Source: DATDAH01 sp963845425
Lineage (GTDB): Bacteria > Actinomycetota > Acidimicrobiia > Acidimicrobiales > DATDAH01
Assembly (NCBI GenBank): GCA_963845425.1
Contig: CAWJSC010000016.1
Location: forward strand, 124,001 to 188,000
Length of the DNA stretch: 64,000 bases
Direction of reading: 5' to 3'
This document shows positions 48,099 through 57,604 of this stretch, one piece after another. Below the pieces are notes generated by a model. The model saw only the letters and a program-made list of their open reading frames with translations, did not search any database and was not told where the DNA came from. How positions within the stretch are numbered: position 1 is the first letter of the stretch; each line of letters opens with the position of its first letter. The position numbers and the translations under genes are program-made.

Positions 48099-49454
48099 TC
48101 AGGCGGGGAGCGGGGGGGCGGGCAACGTGAAGCCGATGTCGAGGCCACCCTCAGGGCGGGCGGTGGCGTGCACGGTCCCGCCGTGGGCCTCGACCACCTC
48201 CCGGACGATGGCCAGGCCGAGGCCCGAGCCCGGGACGTCCTGGCTGCCGTCGGCCCGCCAGAACCGGTCCCAGAGCCGCTCCTGGTCCGCCTCGGCCACC
48301 CCCGGGCCCTCGTCGAGGACCCGCAACCGGCGGTCGGCCAGGACGGCCTGCACCCGGCCGTCGGCCGGACTCCACTTGCCGGCGTTGTCGAGGAGGTTGG
48401 TGACGGCGCGCTCGAGCAGCCCGGCGCTGCCCAGGACCGTCGTCGGCTCCAGCTCCAGCACCACCTCGCACCGGTGGTGGCGCCGGGTGCGCTCGGCGGC
48501 CCGCTCGACGATCTCGTCCAGCCGGATCTCCCGCCAGTCCTCGGTCGCCCGCCGGGCGTCGGTAGCCAGGTCGACCAGCTCGGCCACCAGGGTGGACAGC
48601 TCCTGCACCTCGAGGACGGCGTCGTCCACGATCTGGCCGCGCTCATCGGCGGGGAGGGCCTTGGCCCGCTGGAGCAGCTCCACGTTCATGCGCAGGCTGG
48701 TCAACGGTGTGCGCAGCTCGTGACTGGCGTCGGTCACCAGACGCTGTTGCTGCTCGCGTGAGGTGGCCAACGCCGCGAGCATGGCGTTGAACGCCTCCGC
48801 CAACCGGCCGAGCTCGTCGGGCCGGTCGACCACGATCCGGGCGCCGAGCTCCTGGGTGACGGCCACGTGCTCGGCGGTCTCGGTGAGGGCCTGCACGGGA
48901 CGCAGGGCGCGGCGGGCCACGGCGATGCCGAGCAGGGCGGCCACCCCGACGCCCAGCACGGCGACCGCCAGGAGGGTGCGCCGGAGCTCTGACAGGCTCG
49001 ACGCCAACGGGTCCAGCGGGCGGGCCAGCTGGACTGCCCCCGACCGTTGCGAGGTCTGCACCTGCAGGGGCACGGTGATGAGGCGGTACGAGCTGCCGTC
49101 GACGCTGACGTCGGTCAGGACCTGGAGCCGGTCCCCTCGGGCCACCTCGAGGTCGGCCTCGCTCACGGGCAGCTCGACCTGGTCGGGCGGGCGTCGCACC
49201 CGGCCCGCCTCGCCCACGACCTGGAACAGCAGGTCTTCTGCCGCGAAGGGGTCGGCTCGAGCGGGGAACCGCGAGGTCAGGTCGACGACCAGTGCCGCTC
49301 GCGACGCGGTGGCCCGGGCCTGGGTCTGCAGCGCCTCGTCGAGGGCCTCTCGCTGCTGGTCGGCCGCGGCCCGGTAGGTCACGACGATCACGACCACCAC
49401 CGCCACGGCCACCGCACCGGCCACGAGAGCCGCCAGACGGGCCCGAAGGCTCAC
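48099..49454 (-). CDS. sensor histidine kinase (MprB/EnvZ class)
   Basis: A 451-residue kinase: a first TM helix (about 8-26), an extracytoplasmic sensor (30-160), a second TM helix (about 161-182), HAMP (to about 235), HisKA with phospho-His H245 (DASHELRTPL), and HATPase_c with N-box NLLDNAGKWSP, G1 DEGPGV and G2 GSGLGLAIV. The extracytoplasmic domain has no recognised ligand fold. It starts 7 bases after the response regulator and 41 bases from a small membrane protein upstream of that, so all three form one operon. Confidence 0.93.
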   Translation of the reverse strand: MSLRARLAALVAGAVAVAVVVVIVVTYRAAADQQREALDEALQTQARATASRAALVVDLTSRFPARADPFAAEDLLFQVVGEAGRVRRPPDQVELPVSEADLEVARGDRLQVLTDVSVDGSSYRLITVPLQVQTSQRSGAVQLARPLDPLASSLSELRRTLLAVAVLGVGVAALLGIAVARRALRPVQALTETAEHVAVTQELGARIVVDRPDELGRLAEAFNAMLAALATSREQQQRLVTDASHELRTPLTSLRMNVELLQRAKALPADERGQIVDDAVLEVQELSTLVAELVDLATDARRATEDWREIRLDEIVERAAERTRRHHRCEVVLELEPTTVLGSAGLLERAVTNLLDNAGKWSPADGRVQAVLADRRLRVLDEGPGVAEADQERLWDRFWRADGSQDVPGSGLGLAIVREVVEAHGGTVHATARPEGGLDIGFTLPAPPLPA

Positions 49455-49461
49455 GGGCCGG

Positions 49462-50133
49462 TCACGCCAGACGGGCGACGTAACCGACGCCCCGCACGGT
49501 GTGGATGAGCCGATCGCCCCCGGCGGCCTCGGTCTTGCGCCGTAGGTAGCCGACGTAGACCTCCAGGGAGTTGGACGTCGTCTGGAAGTCGTAGCCCCAC
49601 ACCCGCTCCAGGATCAGCTCCCGGGTCAACACCTGGCCCGCGTTGCGCAACAGCAGCTCGAGCAGGTTGAACTCCGTGCGGGTCAGCTCGACGGGTGCAC
49701 CGGCCCGTTCGACCAGGCGACTGCCGGGCGCCAAGGTGAGGTCCCCGAGGGACAGCACCTCGTCGGCGGCGGCCTCGGACCGGCGCAGCAGGGCCCGCAG
49801 CCGGGCCAGCAGCTCCTCGAGCGCAAAGGGCTTGACCAGATAGTCGTCGGCTCCGGCGTCGAGGCCGGCCACCCGGTCGGCCACCGTGTGGCGGGCGGTC
49901 AGGACCAGAATGGGCAGATCGTCGCCCGTGGCCCGCAGCTCGCGGCACACGTCCAGTCCTCCGACCTCGGCCATGACGACGTCGAGCACCATCGCATCCG
50001 GCCGCTCGGCCGCGACCAGCCGCAGGGCCTCGGAGCCGTCGCCCGCCTGCGTGACGTCGTAGCCCTCGAAGGCCAGCGCCCGGCCGACGGCCTGGCGCAC
50101 ACCGGCGTCGTCGTCCACCACCAGGATGCGCAT
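49462..50133 (-). CDS. OmpR-family response regulator
   Basis: A 223-residue regulator with receiver domain (DDD at 7-9, phospho-acceptor D51, K in YLVKPFA) and a winged-helix DNA-binding domain (LTRTEFNLLELLLRNAG, LERVWGYDF, VYVGYLRRK). It resembles MprA or TcrX-type regulators. Partner of the histidine kinase 7 bases downstream. ATG at 50133. Confidence 0.94.
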   Translation of the reverse strand: MRILVVDDDAGVRQAVGRALAFEGYDVTQAGDGSEALRLVAAERPDAMVLDVVMAEVGGLDVCRELRATGDDLPILVLTARHTVADRVAGLDAGADDYLVKPFALEELLARLRALLRRSEAAADEVLSLGDLTLAPGSRLVERAGAPVELTRTEFNLLELLLRNAGQVLTRELILERVWGYDFQTTSNSLEVYVGYLRRKTEAAGGDRLIHTVRGVGYVARLA

Positions 50134-50174
50134 CGCCCGCCAGTGTGACGGACCGGGGGCGGTGGTCGCCGCCC

Positions 50175-50702
50175 CTAGGCGTCCGCCGCGGCTCCGTCGC
50201 GACCCGCGAGCCGGGCGCCCCGGCCGGGGCGGCAGCGACGACGCTGGTCGATGCCCTGCTCCTCGGCGCAGGTCCGGGCGGCCTCCCGGAACGCGGCCCG
50301 CTGCTCGTCGGTCATCTCGTCACGGTCGGGTCGCGCCCCGTCAGGGCCGAGCACGCCGGCGTCGGTGAGGCACTGGCGGAACGCCGCCCGCTCCTCGGCG
50401 TGGGGCAGCAGGTCACCGCAGGCCTCCCGAGCGGCGGCCACGGCGGCCCGCTCCTCGTCGTTCAGCGGCTCGCGGTCCCGGCGGTGCTGCCGGATGTCGG
50501 GGAGCTCGATACCCGCGTCCTCCGCACAGGCCACGAACGCCTCGATGGCCGCCCGGCGGTCGGGTTCGGCGGCAGGTCCCGGGTCCTCGCCCTGGGCTCC
50601 GGCGCTCAGGACACCGGCCCCGAGCGCCACCCCGAGCACGGCACTGCCGACGGCCACCACCCAGGGGGGGACACGACGACGGGGAGCATCGGTGTTCTGC
50701 AT
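50175..50702 (-). CDS. hypothetical membrane-anchored protein with paired Cys motifs
   Basis: A 175-residue protein with a TM helix (PPWVVAVGSAVLGVALGAGVL) and an extracytoplasmic acidic part with two similar segments: AFVACAEDAGIELPD and AFRQCLTDAGVLGPD, each followed by E/D-rich helices (NDEERAAVAAAREACG, TDEQRAAFREAARTCA). Four Cys could form two disulfides, and the repeats suggest a duplicated helical unit. It lies 41 bases upstream of the response regulator, and may be the accessory or signal-sensing protein of that system. No family name can be given. Confidence 0.65.
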   Translation of the reverse strand: MQNTDAPRRRVPPWVVAVGSAVLGVALGAGVLSAGAQGEDPGPAAEPDRRAAIEAFVACAEDAGIELPDIRQHRRDREPLNDEERAAVAAAREACGDLLPHAEERAAFRQCLTDAGVLGPDGARPDRDEMTDEQRAAFREAARTCAEEQGIDQRRRCRPGRGARLAGRDGAAADA

Positions 50703-50849
50703 GGCCACAGCGTCGACCCCGGCCCTGAACGGGACGGCGATCGGACCTGAAGATCCGCTGAGAATCGCGGCGCCCGTGACGGCGCCTTCAGTCGCCGTTC
50801 AGCACCGGGGGGCCAACCTGAGCCCATCCGATCGAGGAGGAGATCCACC

Positions 50850-51672
50850 ATGCACCGATTCCGCGCCCTCACCGTGGCCACCAGCCTGGTCGTCGCCCTC
50901 GGGGCGACGGCCTGCGGGAACGACACCTCGACCGCCGACCCGCCGTCCGCCACCGATCCGCCGGCGACGGCCTCGCCGAGCGAGACCACCGCCGTGACCG
51001 AGCCGGTCATCGATCCTGGTGACGGCGGCGACTACGCCCCGGAGCTCGATCCCGCCGACTTCGTCGCCATCATCGACAACCCCTATCTGCCCTTCCTGCC
51101 CGGGCAGCCGCTGGACCTACGAGGAGACCAACGGCGACGGCGAGACCGAGGACATCGCGATCGTCGTCCAGGACGAGACCCGCGAGATCGCCGGCATCAC
51201 CGCCACGGTCGTCCGGGACACCGTCACCCTCGACGGCGTGCTCGTCGAGGACACCCACGACTGGTACGCGCAGGACACCGGAGGCAACGTCTGGTACCTC
51301 GGCGAGGATGTCGACAACTACGACGACCAGGGCGAGCTGGTGGATCACGAAGGCTCCTTCGAGCACGGTGTGGACGGCGCCATCGGCGGGATCGTCATGC
51401 TCGCCGACCCCGAGGTGGGCGACGCCTACCGCCAGGAGTACTTCCCCGGCGAGGCCGAGGACCTCGGTGAGGTGGTGCGCACGGGTGAGACCGTGTCGGT
51501 CCCGTTCGGCGACTTCGAGGACGTTCTCGTGACCCGGGACTGGAACCCCCTCGAGCCCGAGGTGATCGAGGAGAAGTGGTACGCCCCGGGTGTCGGCCTC
51601 GTTCGCGAGGTGAAGGTCGCCGGCGACACGGGCGAGGGCGTGCTGGTCGACGCCGCGATCGCGACCCCGTGA
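50850..51672 (+). pseudogene. lipoprotein gene with a +1 frame break
   Basis: A secreted lipoprotein begins at ATG 50850 (signal peptide, lipobox GATAC, then a Thr/Pro-rich linker and YAPELDPADFVAIIDNPYLP). The frame is broken at a GGG run (51102-51104): in the +1 frame the sequence continues directly as SRWTYEETNGDGETEDIAIV and runs to TGA at 51672, giving about 273 residues once joined. Both halves fit together as one domain, so this is a recent single-base insertion or a sequencing error, not an old pseudogene. AGGAGG lies upstream of the start. The protein is next to a two-component system on the same strand. Function unknown. Confidence 0.72.
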
Positions 51673-51721
51673 CCGACCGCACCCCGCGGCGGGCCCGCAC
51701 GGCACCGGCGAGACTGGTGCC

Positions 51722-52399
51722 GTGCGGGTCCTGATCGTCGAGGACGAGGTCTCTCTCGCCGCCGGCATCCGCCGGGGGCTGGAGGCCGAGGGGTTCGCCG
51801 TCGACGTCGCCCACGACGGCCTCGACGGCCTCTGGTGGGCCCGCGAGCACGCCTATGACGTGATCGTGCTCGACATCATGCTCCCGGGCCTCAACGGCTT
51901 CCGGGTCTGCCGCACCCTGCGGGACGAGGGCGACTGGACACCGGTGCTGATGCTCACGGCCAAGGACGGCGACCTCGACGAGGCCGAGGCCCTCGACACC
52001 GGCGCCGATGACTACCTCACCAAGCCCTTCGCCCATGTCGTCCTGGTGGCCCGCCTGCGGGCCCTCGTGCGCCGGGGCCGTCCACCGCGGCCGACGGTGC
52101 TCGTCGCCGGGGACCTGCGCCTGGACCCCGCATCCCACCGGGTGTGGCGGGGCGAGGACGAGGTGTCCCTCACGAGTCGGGAGACCGCCCTGCTCGAGTA
52201 CCTCCTGCGCAACGCCGGGGCCGTGGTGTCCAAACGGGACATCCTCGGCAACGTGTGGGACGACGACTTCGAAGGCGACCCCAACATCGTCGAGGTCTAC
52301 GTCCGGCACCTGCGCAACAAGCTGGACCGGCCCTTCGGGCGGGCCGCGATCGAGACGGTGCGCGGGTCCGGCTACCGGCTGGCCGAGGACGGCGGGTGA
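51722..52399 (+). CDS. OmpR-family response regulator
   Basis: A 225-residue regulator with receiver domain (EDE at 7-9, phospho-acceptor in VIVLDIMLPG, K in YLTKPFA) and winged-helix output domain (LTSRETALLEYLLRNAG, VYVRHLRNK). The GTG start at 51722 follows the lipoprotein by about 50 bases. Its stop overlaps the kinase start by one base (TGATG), so they are translationally coupled. The intact regulator remains although its kinase gene below is broken in frame. Confidence 0.94.
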   Translation: MRVLIVEDEVSLAAGIRRGLEAEGFAVDVAHDGLDGLWWAREHAYDVIVLDIMLPGLNGFRVCRTLRDEGDWTPVLMLTAKDGDLDEAEALDTGADDYLTKPFAHVVLVARLRALVRRGRPPRPTVLVAGDLRLDPASHRVWRGEDEVSLTSRETALLEYLLRNAGAVVSKRDILGNVWDDDFEGDPNIVEVYVRHLRNKLDRPFGRAAIETVRGSGYRLAEDGG

Positions 52400-53729
52400 T
52401 GCCGGCCTCGCTGCGGGCCCGGGCTGCGATCGGGGCCGTCGTCGTGGTGGGCGCCGCCCTGCTGGTCGGGTCGGTGGCGATGGTGCTGCTCACCCGGTCC
52501 TCACTGACCGGCAACGTCCGGGAGGCCGCCGAGCTCCGGGCGGAGGACGTGGCCACCGCTCTGGAGGCCGGTGCGGCCGAGCCCGCCGATCTCGCGGTCG
52601 AGGACGAGGGGGACGCCTTCATCCAGGTGGTCGACGCCGACGGCGCCGTCGTGGCGTCGAGCACGAACATCGACGGGCTCCCCGCCGTCACCGACCTCGG
52701 CGACGAGGCGTCGACGGTCGTCGACGACGCCCCTGTGGGCGGGGACCGCTTCGTGGTCGTGGGCATCGCCGCGGCCGACGGCGAGGCCACCGTCCTGGTC
52801 GGCCGGGCCCTCGACGGCGCCGACGAGGCCACCCGGGCCCTGCTGCAGTCCCTGGCCATCGGCGTGCCCCTGCTGCTCGCCCTGGTCGGGCTGGTGGCCT
52901 GGCGCCTCGTGGGTCGGGCCCTGACCCCGGTGGCGGCGATGACGGCGGCCGCCCGCGAGATCACCGCCACGGACATCAACCAGCGCCTGCCTGAGCCGGA
53001 CACCACCGACGAGATCGGCGACCTGGCCCGGACCCTCAACGCCATGCTCGGCCGCCTGGCCGACGCCCGTGACCGGCTGTCGACGTTCGTGGGCGACGCC
53101 GCCCACGAGCTGCGTTCCCCGGTCAGCGCGCTGCGCCAGCACGCCGAGGTGGGCCTCGAGCACCCGGGCTCGACCGACCTCGCCGACCTGGCCGGGGTGG
53201 TGCGCGACGAGAGCCTCCGCCTCCAGCACCTGGTCGACGACCTGCTCCTGCTGGCCCGGGCCGACGACGGGGTCACCCCCGCCACCCCGGTCGCGGTCGA
53301 CCTCGACGACCTCGTCGGTGCCGCGGCCGGTCGCGGTCGACCCGACCGCCACGACCATCGACCTCGCGGCCATGTCCGGTGGCCAGGTACGCGGGGATCC
53401 CGTCGCCCTGGACCGCCTCGTGACCAACCTCCTCGACAACGCCGTCCGCCACGCCCCGGAGCCGTGTGGCCGTCAGCGCTCACCGAGACCGACAACGGAC
53501 CGTGACCCTCACGGTGGACGACGACGGTCCCGGTGTCCCTCCCGCCGACCGTCGGCGGGTGTTCGAGCGCTTCGTCCGTCTGGATGAAGCCCGATCCCGC
53601 GACGGCGGCGGGAGCGGCCTCGGACTGGCCATCGTGGCGGCGGTGGCCAAGGCCCACGCCGCGAGCGTCGCCGTCGAGGGGAGCCCGTTGGGCGGCGCCC
53701 GCTTCCTGGTGGTGTTCCCGGGGCGCTGA
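52399..53729 (+). pseudogene. sensor histidine kinase gene with two +1 frame breaks
   Basis: From ATG 52399 the frame encodes a first TM helix, sensor, second TM, HAMP and HisKA with phospho-His in DAAHELRSPV, then VDLDDLVGAA. Between about 53315 and 53340 the coding continues in the +1 frame (TIDLAAMSGGQV, N-box NLLDNAVRHAP), and at about 53457 it shifts +1 again into SRVAVSAHRDRQRTVT, with DDDGPGV and GSGLGLAIV. All kinase boxes are present across the three frames, so the gene is either freshly inactivated twice or, more likely, has two inserted bases in GC runs. It pairs with the response regulator just upstream. Confidence 0.78.
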
Positions 53730-53760
53730 CCGACCCCGTCGTTCTCGGCGCGGTCGCCCG

Positions 53761-54697
53761 TCAGCCCTCAGGGTCCCACGCGAGCGGATGCACCGTGTGG
53801 GTCCCGTCGATGCCCTTCAGCGCCACCGATCGGCCCTCGCCGAACACGAGGTCACTTCGGTTCGAGGCGATCTCGACCACCACGCCCGAGGCCAGGATCT
53901 CGCCGCCCGCGGGCCAGGTTGGCGATCCGGGCGGCGACGATGACGTGCTTGCCGAAGAGATCCCCGGAGGGGTCGACCAGCGCCTCACCGGTGTGCATGC
54001 CGATGCGGACGCGCAACGCCTCGTCGGGGTGCTGTCTGCTCCAGCGGGCCAGGGCCTGCTGGACGTCGATCGCGAAGTTGAGGGCCCGACGGGCACTGGT
54101 GAACGTGAGCATGAACCCGTCACCCTGGGCTTTGACCTCCCGGCCCTGGTGACGCACGAGGTTGTTCCGCATGATGCCGTCGTGGATCGCCAGCAGGTCG
54201 AACCAGCGGCCGTCACCCAGGGCCAGCGCCCGCTCGGTGGACGACTCGATATCACTGAAGACGATGGTGATCGTGTCGCCGTCGCCTGCCTCGGGCACAC
54301 CCCCGCCGAGCTCGGTAGCCGCCAGGGCGCGGTGGGACACCCCGGCCACCGTTGCGGTCGGGTCCACCGCGAGGGTCGCGTGGCCCTCGACCGCAGCCTG
54401 GACCCCCCGGACCAGGACGACCTCGGTACTGCCCAGCAACGCCCGGTCGCCCACCTCGAGCGGGGTGCGCTCGGTGACGAGGCCCCCGTTGACCATGGTC
54501 CCGTTCTTGCTGCCGAGGTCGCGCACCCATACCCGACCACCGTCGACCTCCAGGCGGGCGTGACGCCGCGAGACGCCGGGGTCGAGCAGCAGCAGGCCGT
54601 CACAGTCCCGGCCCAGATCCAACCAGTCGTCGAGCACGACCCGGATCGGGCGGCGGGCTGGGGGGCGGATCTCGACGACCGGATCGGTATCGCGCAT
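53761..54697 (-). pseudogene. FHA-adenylate/guanylate cyclase gene with a +1 frame break near its end
   Basis: From ATG 54697 the frame encodes an FHA domain (DPGVSRRHARLEVDGG, then DLGSKNGTMVNGG) and a class III nucleotide cyclase (VFSDIESSTERALALGD, the GDGFMLTF metal/substrate segment, RVRIGMHTGEAL, KHVIVAARIANLAR). At a CCC run (plus 53906-53908) one extra base shifts it; the expected RGGEILAS continues in another frame to the stop at 53761 (KGIDGTHTVHPL). Joined, this gives about 311 residues. The FHA domain would bind phospho-Thr and couple kinase signalling to cAMP. Without the join, the cyclase loses its last conserved segment. Confidence 0.75.
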
Positions 54698-54755
54698 GGC
54701 GGCGACCGACGCTACCGGTACCGGAGGGTCCTGCCGTTTGGGGCAGGATGGGGCC

Positions 54756-55070
54756 GTGGATCTGACTCCGGGAATGAAACTGGCCAGCACCGTCTGTGCG
54801 ACCGAGGTGATCGTCGTGCGACCGCCGAGCGGTCCCGTGGCCGTCGAGTGCGGTGGGGCCGCGATGGTGGCCGCCGACGCGGCACCCGGCGAGGGGGACC
54901 GCGGGACCGTCGACGGGGTCCACGCCGGGAGCACGCTGCTGGGCAAGCGGTACGTGCACGAGGAGAGCGGCCTCGAGCTGCTGTGCACCAAGCCGGGCGA
55001 GGGCTCCCTCGCCGTCGCGGGTGTGGCCCTGCCCCTCAAGGAGGCCAAGCCCCTCCCGAGCTCGGACTAG
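54756..55070 (+). CDS. small conserved hypothetical protein
   Basis: A 104-residue soluble protein of a kind I recognise only as a small conserved actinobacterial hypothetical. Core: MKLASTVCATEVIVVRPPSG, a central GGAAMVAADAA, and TLLGKRYVHEESGLELLCTKPGEGSLAVAG. Two Cys residues might bind a metal or form a disulfide. GTG at 54756 is used; an ATG at 54774 is possible. It is 7 bases before the CoxL-like gene and may be co-transcribed with it, though no functional link is clear. Confidence 0.6.
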   Translation: MDLTPGMKLASTVCATEVIVVRPPSGPVAVECGGAAMVAADAAPGEGDRGTVDGVHAGSTLLGKRYVHEESGLELLCTKPGEGSLAVAGVALPLKEAKPLPSSD

Positions 55071-55077
55071 GCACACC

Positions 55078-57327
55078 GTGTCGATCCTCGGGAACCGGGT
55101 CCAGCGGGTCGAGGACCCGGAATTGCTCACCGGCGCCGGCGACTACGTCGACGACGTCACGCTGCCCGCCGGGGCGGTCCACGTCGTCTACGTGCGTTCG
55201 CCCCTCGCCTACGCCCGCATCGAGGCGGTCGACACCAGCGAGGCGCTGAGCGCGCCCGGCGTCCTGGCCGTGGTCACTGCCGCCGACCTCGACCTCGCGG
55301 ACCTCGACCCCGAGATGATGTTCCTCAACCCCGCCATGAAACGGCCCCTCCTGGCCCGTGACGTGGTCCGGTTCGTGGGCGAGCCGGTTGCCGCCGTCGT
55401 GGCCGAGACCCGAGCCCAGGCCGTCGACGCGGCCGAAGCGGTCGTCGTCGACTACGACCCCCTGGACCCCGTGGTCGACCCCGAGCGGGCCCGCGAGCAC
55501 GGCACCACGGTCTTCCCCGAGGCGGAGTCGCCCCTGGCCATGGAGATCCCGGGCGACCTCGTGGCCGACTTCGACGGCTGCGAGGTCGTCGTCGAACAGC
55601 GCATCGTCAACCAGCGGGTCTCCGCCGCCCCGATCGAGGCCCGCGCCGCAGCGGGCTGGTGGGAGGACGGGCGGCTCATGATGTGGTCCAGCTGCCAGGG
55701 CGCCCACCCCGTCCGGGACAAGCTGGCCACCGTCTACGGCCTCGAGCCCGACCAGGTCCGCGTCGTCATCCCCCACGTGGGCGGCAGCTTCGGCGCCAAG
55801 AACGGCGAGCTGCCCGAAGAGCTGCTCATCGGCGAACTGGCCCGCCGGGTCGAGCGCCCCGTGCGTTGGGCCGAGACCCGCACCGAGTCCATGACCTCCT
55901 TCGTGCATGGCCGGGGCCAGACCCAGCAGGTGCGCATCGGCGGGAATCGGGACGGGCGCATCACCGCCTACTCGCTCTCGGTCATCCAGGACTCCGGCGC
56001 CTACCCCATGCTGGGCGCCGTCCTGCCCTTCATGACCCGGATGATGACGACCGGCGTCTACGCCATCACCAACGTCGGCTTCGACTCGGCTTCGGTCATC
56101 ACCAACACCACGCCCATGCGCCCCTTCCGGGGGGCCGGTCGCCCGGAGGCCGCGGCGGCCATCGAGCGGGCCGTCGACCTGTTCGCGGCCGAGATCGGTA
56201 TGGACCCCGCCGAGGTCCGGCGCCGCAACCTGCTGGGCGACGACGTCTACCCGTACACCACGCCGGGTGGGGCCACCTACGACATCGGGGCCTACGCCAC
56301 CGCCCTCGACCGGGTCCTCGAGACGTCGGGCTACGACGACCTGCGGGCCGAACAGGCCCGGCGGCGGGCGGCGGGCGACACCCGCCAGCTCGGCATCGGT
56401 CTCGCCGTCTACGTCGAGATCACCGCCCTCGGCGGCGGGGGCGAGTTCGGCTCGGTGACCGCGCTGGAGGACGGCACCGTCGAGGTCCGCACCGGGGCGA
56501 CACCGTTCGGCCAGGGCCACGACACCACGTGGGCCATGCTGGCCAGCGACAAGCTGGGCGTCCCCATGGAGGCCGTGCGGGTCATCCACGGCGACACCGA
56601 CGACCTGGAGTCGAGCACCACCACCGGTGGGTCCCGCTCGGTCCAGATCGCGGGCTCCTCGATCCTTTCGGCCTCCGGTCACCTCATCGACCAGGCCCGG
56701 GAGCGGGCCGCCGAGCTGCTGGAAGCCGCCATCGACGACGTGGTCCTTGACACGGTCAGCGGGCAGTTCCACGTCGCCGGCGTCCCCGCCGTCGGCGTGG
56801 GCTGGGCCGAGGTGGCCGCCCGGTCCGACGACACGCTGATCGGGGTCTCGGACTTCACCGCCGAGGGCCCGACCTTCCCCTTCGGCGCCCACCTCGCGGT
56901 GGTCGAGGTCGACACCGAGACCGGCGCGGTCCGACTGGTGCGCATGATCGCGGTGGACGATGCGGGCACGCTGATCAACCCGCTCATAGCCGACGGCCAG
57001 ATCCACGGCGGGCTCGCCCAGGGAGCCGCCCAGGCCCTCTTCGAGGAGATGGCCTACGACGAGGACGGGAACCCGCAGACGGCCAACCTGGCCGACTACT
57101 CGGTCCCCGCGGCCAGCGAGGTCCCCAGCTTCGAGCGCATCGAGATGGTCACCCCCACCCCCCTGAACGAGTTGGGGGCGAAGGGCATCGGTGAGTCCGG
57201 CAGCATCGGCTCCACCCCGGCCGTGCAGAACGCGGTGGTCGACGCAGTGAGCCACCTCGGGGTGCGCCACATCGACATGCCCTGCACCCCCGAGCGCGTC
57301 TGGCGCGCCATCCAGGCCGCCGGCTGA
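55078..57327 (+). CDS. xanthine-dehydrogenase family molybdopterin-binding subunit (CoxL/CutL-like)
   Basis: A 749-residue catalytic subunit of the aldehyde/xanthine/CO dehydrogenase family. The N-terminal domain (RVEDPELLTGAGDYVDDV, then SPLAYARIEAVD), the molybdopterin-binding loops (GGSFGAKNG, GQGHDTTW, SSTTTGGSRSVQ) and the catalytic Glu in KGIGESGSIG are all present. The active-site loop is PFRGAGRPEA, the form II type (AYRGAGR) rather than the form I AYRCSFR of true CO dehydrogenase. So the substrate is more likely an aldehyde, purine or other N-heterocycle. No CoxM (FAD) or CoxS (2Fe-2S) gene follows in the window. GTG at 55078. Confidence 0.88.
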   Translation: MSILGNRVQRVEDPELLTGAGDYVDDVTLPAGAVHVVYVRSPLAYARIEAVDTSEALSAPGVLAVVTAADLDLADLDPEMMFLNPAMKRPLLARDVVRFVGEPVAAVVAETRAQAVDAAEAVVVDYDPLDPVVDPERAREHGTTVFPEAESPLAMEIPGDLVADFDGCEVVVEQRIVNQRVSAAPIEARAAAGWWEDGRLMMWSSCQGAHPVRDKLATVYGLEPDQVRVVIPHVGGSFGAKNGELPEELLIGELARRVERPVRWAETRTESMTSFVHGRGQTQQVRIGGNRDGRITAYSLSVIQDSGAYPMLGAVLPFMTRMMTTGVYAITNVGFDSASVITNTTPMRPFRGAGRPEAAAAIERAVDLFAAEIGMDPAEVRRRNLLGDDVYPYTTPGGATYDIGAYATALDRVLETSGYDDLRAEQARRRAAGDTRQLGIGLAVYVEITALGGGGEFGSVTALEDGTVEVRTGATPFGQGHDTTWAMLASDKLGVPMEAVRVIHGDTDDLESSTTTGGSRSVQIAGSSILSASGHLIDQARERAAELLEAAIDDVVLDTVSGQFHVAGVPAVGVGWAEVAARSDDTLIGVSDFTAEGPTFPFGAHLAVVEVDTETGAVRLVRMIAVDDAGTLINPLIADGQIHGGLAQGAAQALFEEMAYDEDGNPQTANLADYSVPAASEVPSFERIEMVTPTPLNELGAKGIGESGSIGSTPAVQNAVVDAVSHLGVRHIDMPCTPERVWRAIQAAG

Positions 57328-57604
57328 CCCGAACCGACACCGAGGCAACCACGGGGGCGTGGGGTCGGGCTTCGGGTCGTCGGGGGCAGGAACCGACGGT
57401 TTCCCCACGCTCCGTGACCGAATCGCCCCGTCGAGAGCAAGCCGCACGAACTGGCTCCTGATCCGCCGCCTATAGGCGGCGGATCAGGAGCCAGAAAAGA
57501 CAACGGTCACGACGGGTGAGATTCGAGCGCTCGAGTGCCCCCGCCGACCCTCGGCGGCACCCCACGCCCCCGTCCCTGCCATCGGTTCACCGGCCCGAGG
57601 GCCG
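57328..57604. repeat. intergenic repeat element, family A copy 3, with 44-bp perfect palindrome
   Basis: The 277-base gap between converging CoxL-like and rlmB genes has no gene. It contains a perfect palindrome, arms 57451-57470 and 57475-57494, joined by TATA (44 bases in total). The sequence is the same hairpin as in copy 1 with three paired substitutions that keep the stem. Its left edge has GGCAACCACGGGGG (57344-57357), the reverse of a motif at 14022-14042. Its right flank (57516-57586) matches copy 2 at 44597-44670. It is probably a bidirectional terminator of REP type. Confidence 0.8.
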
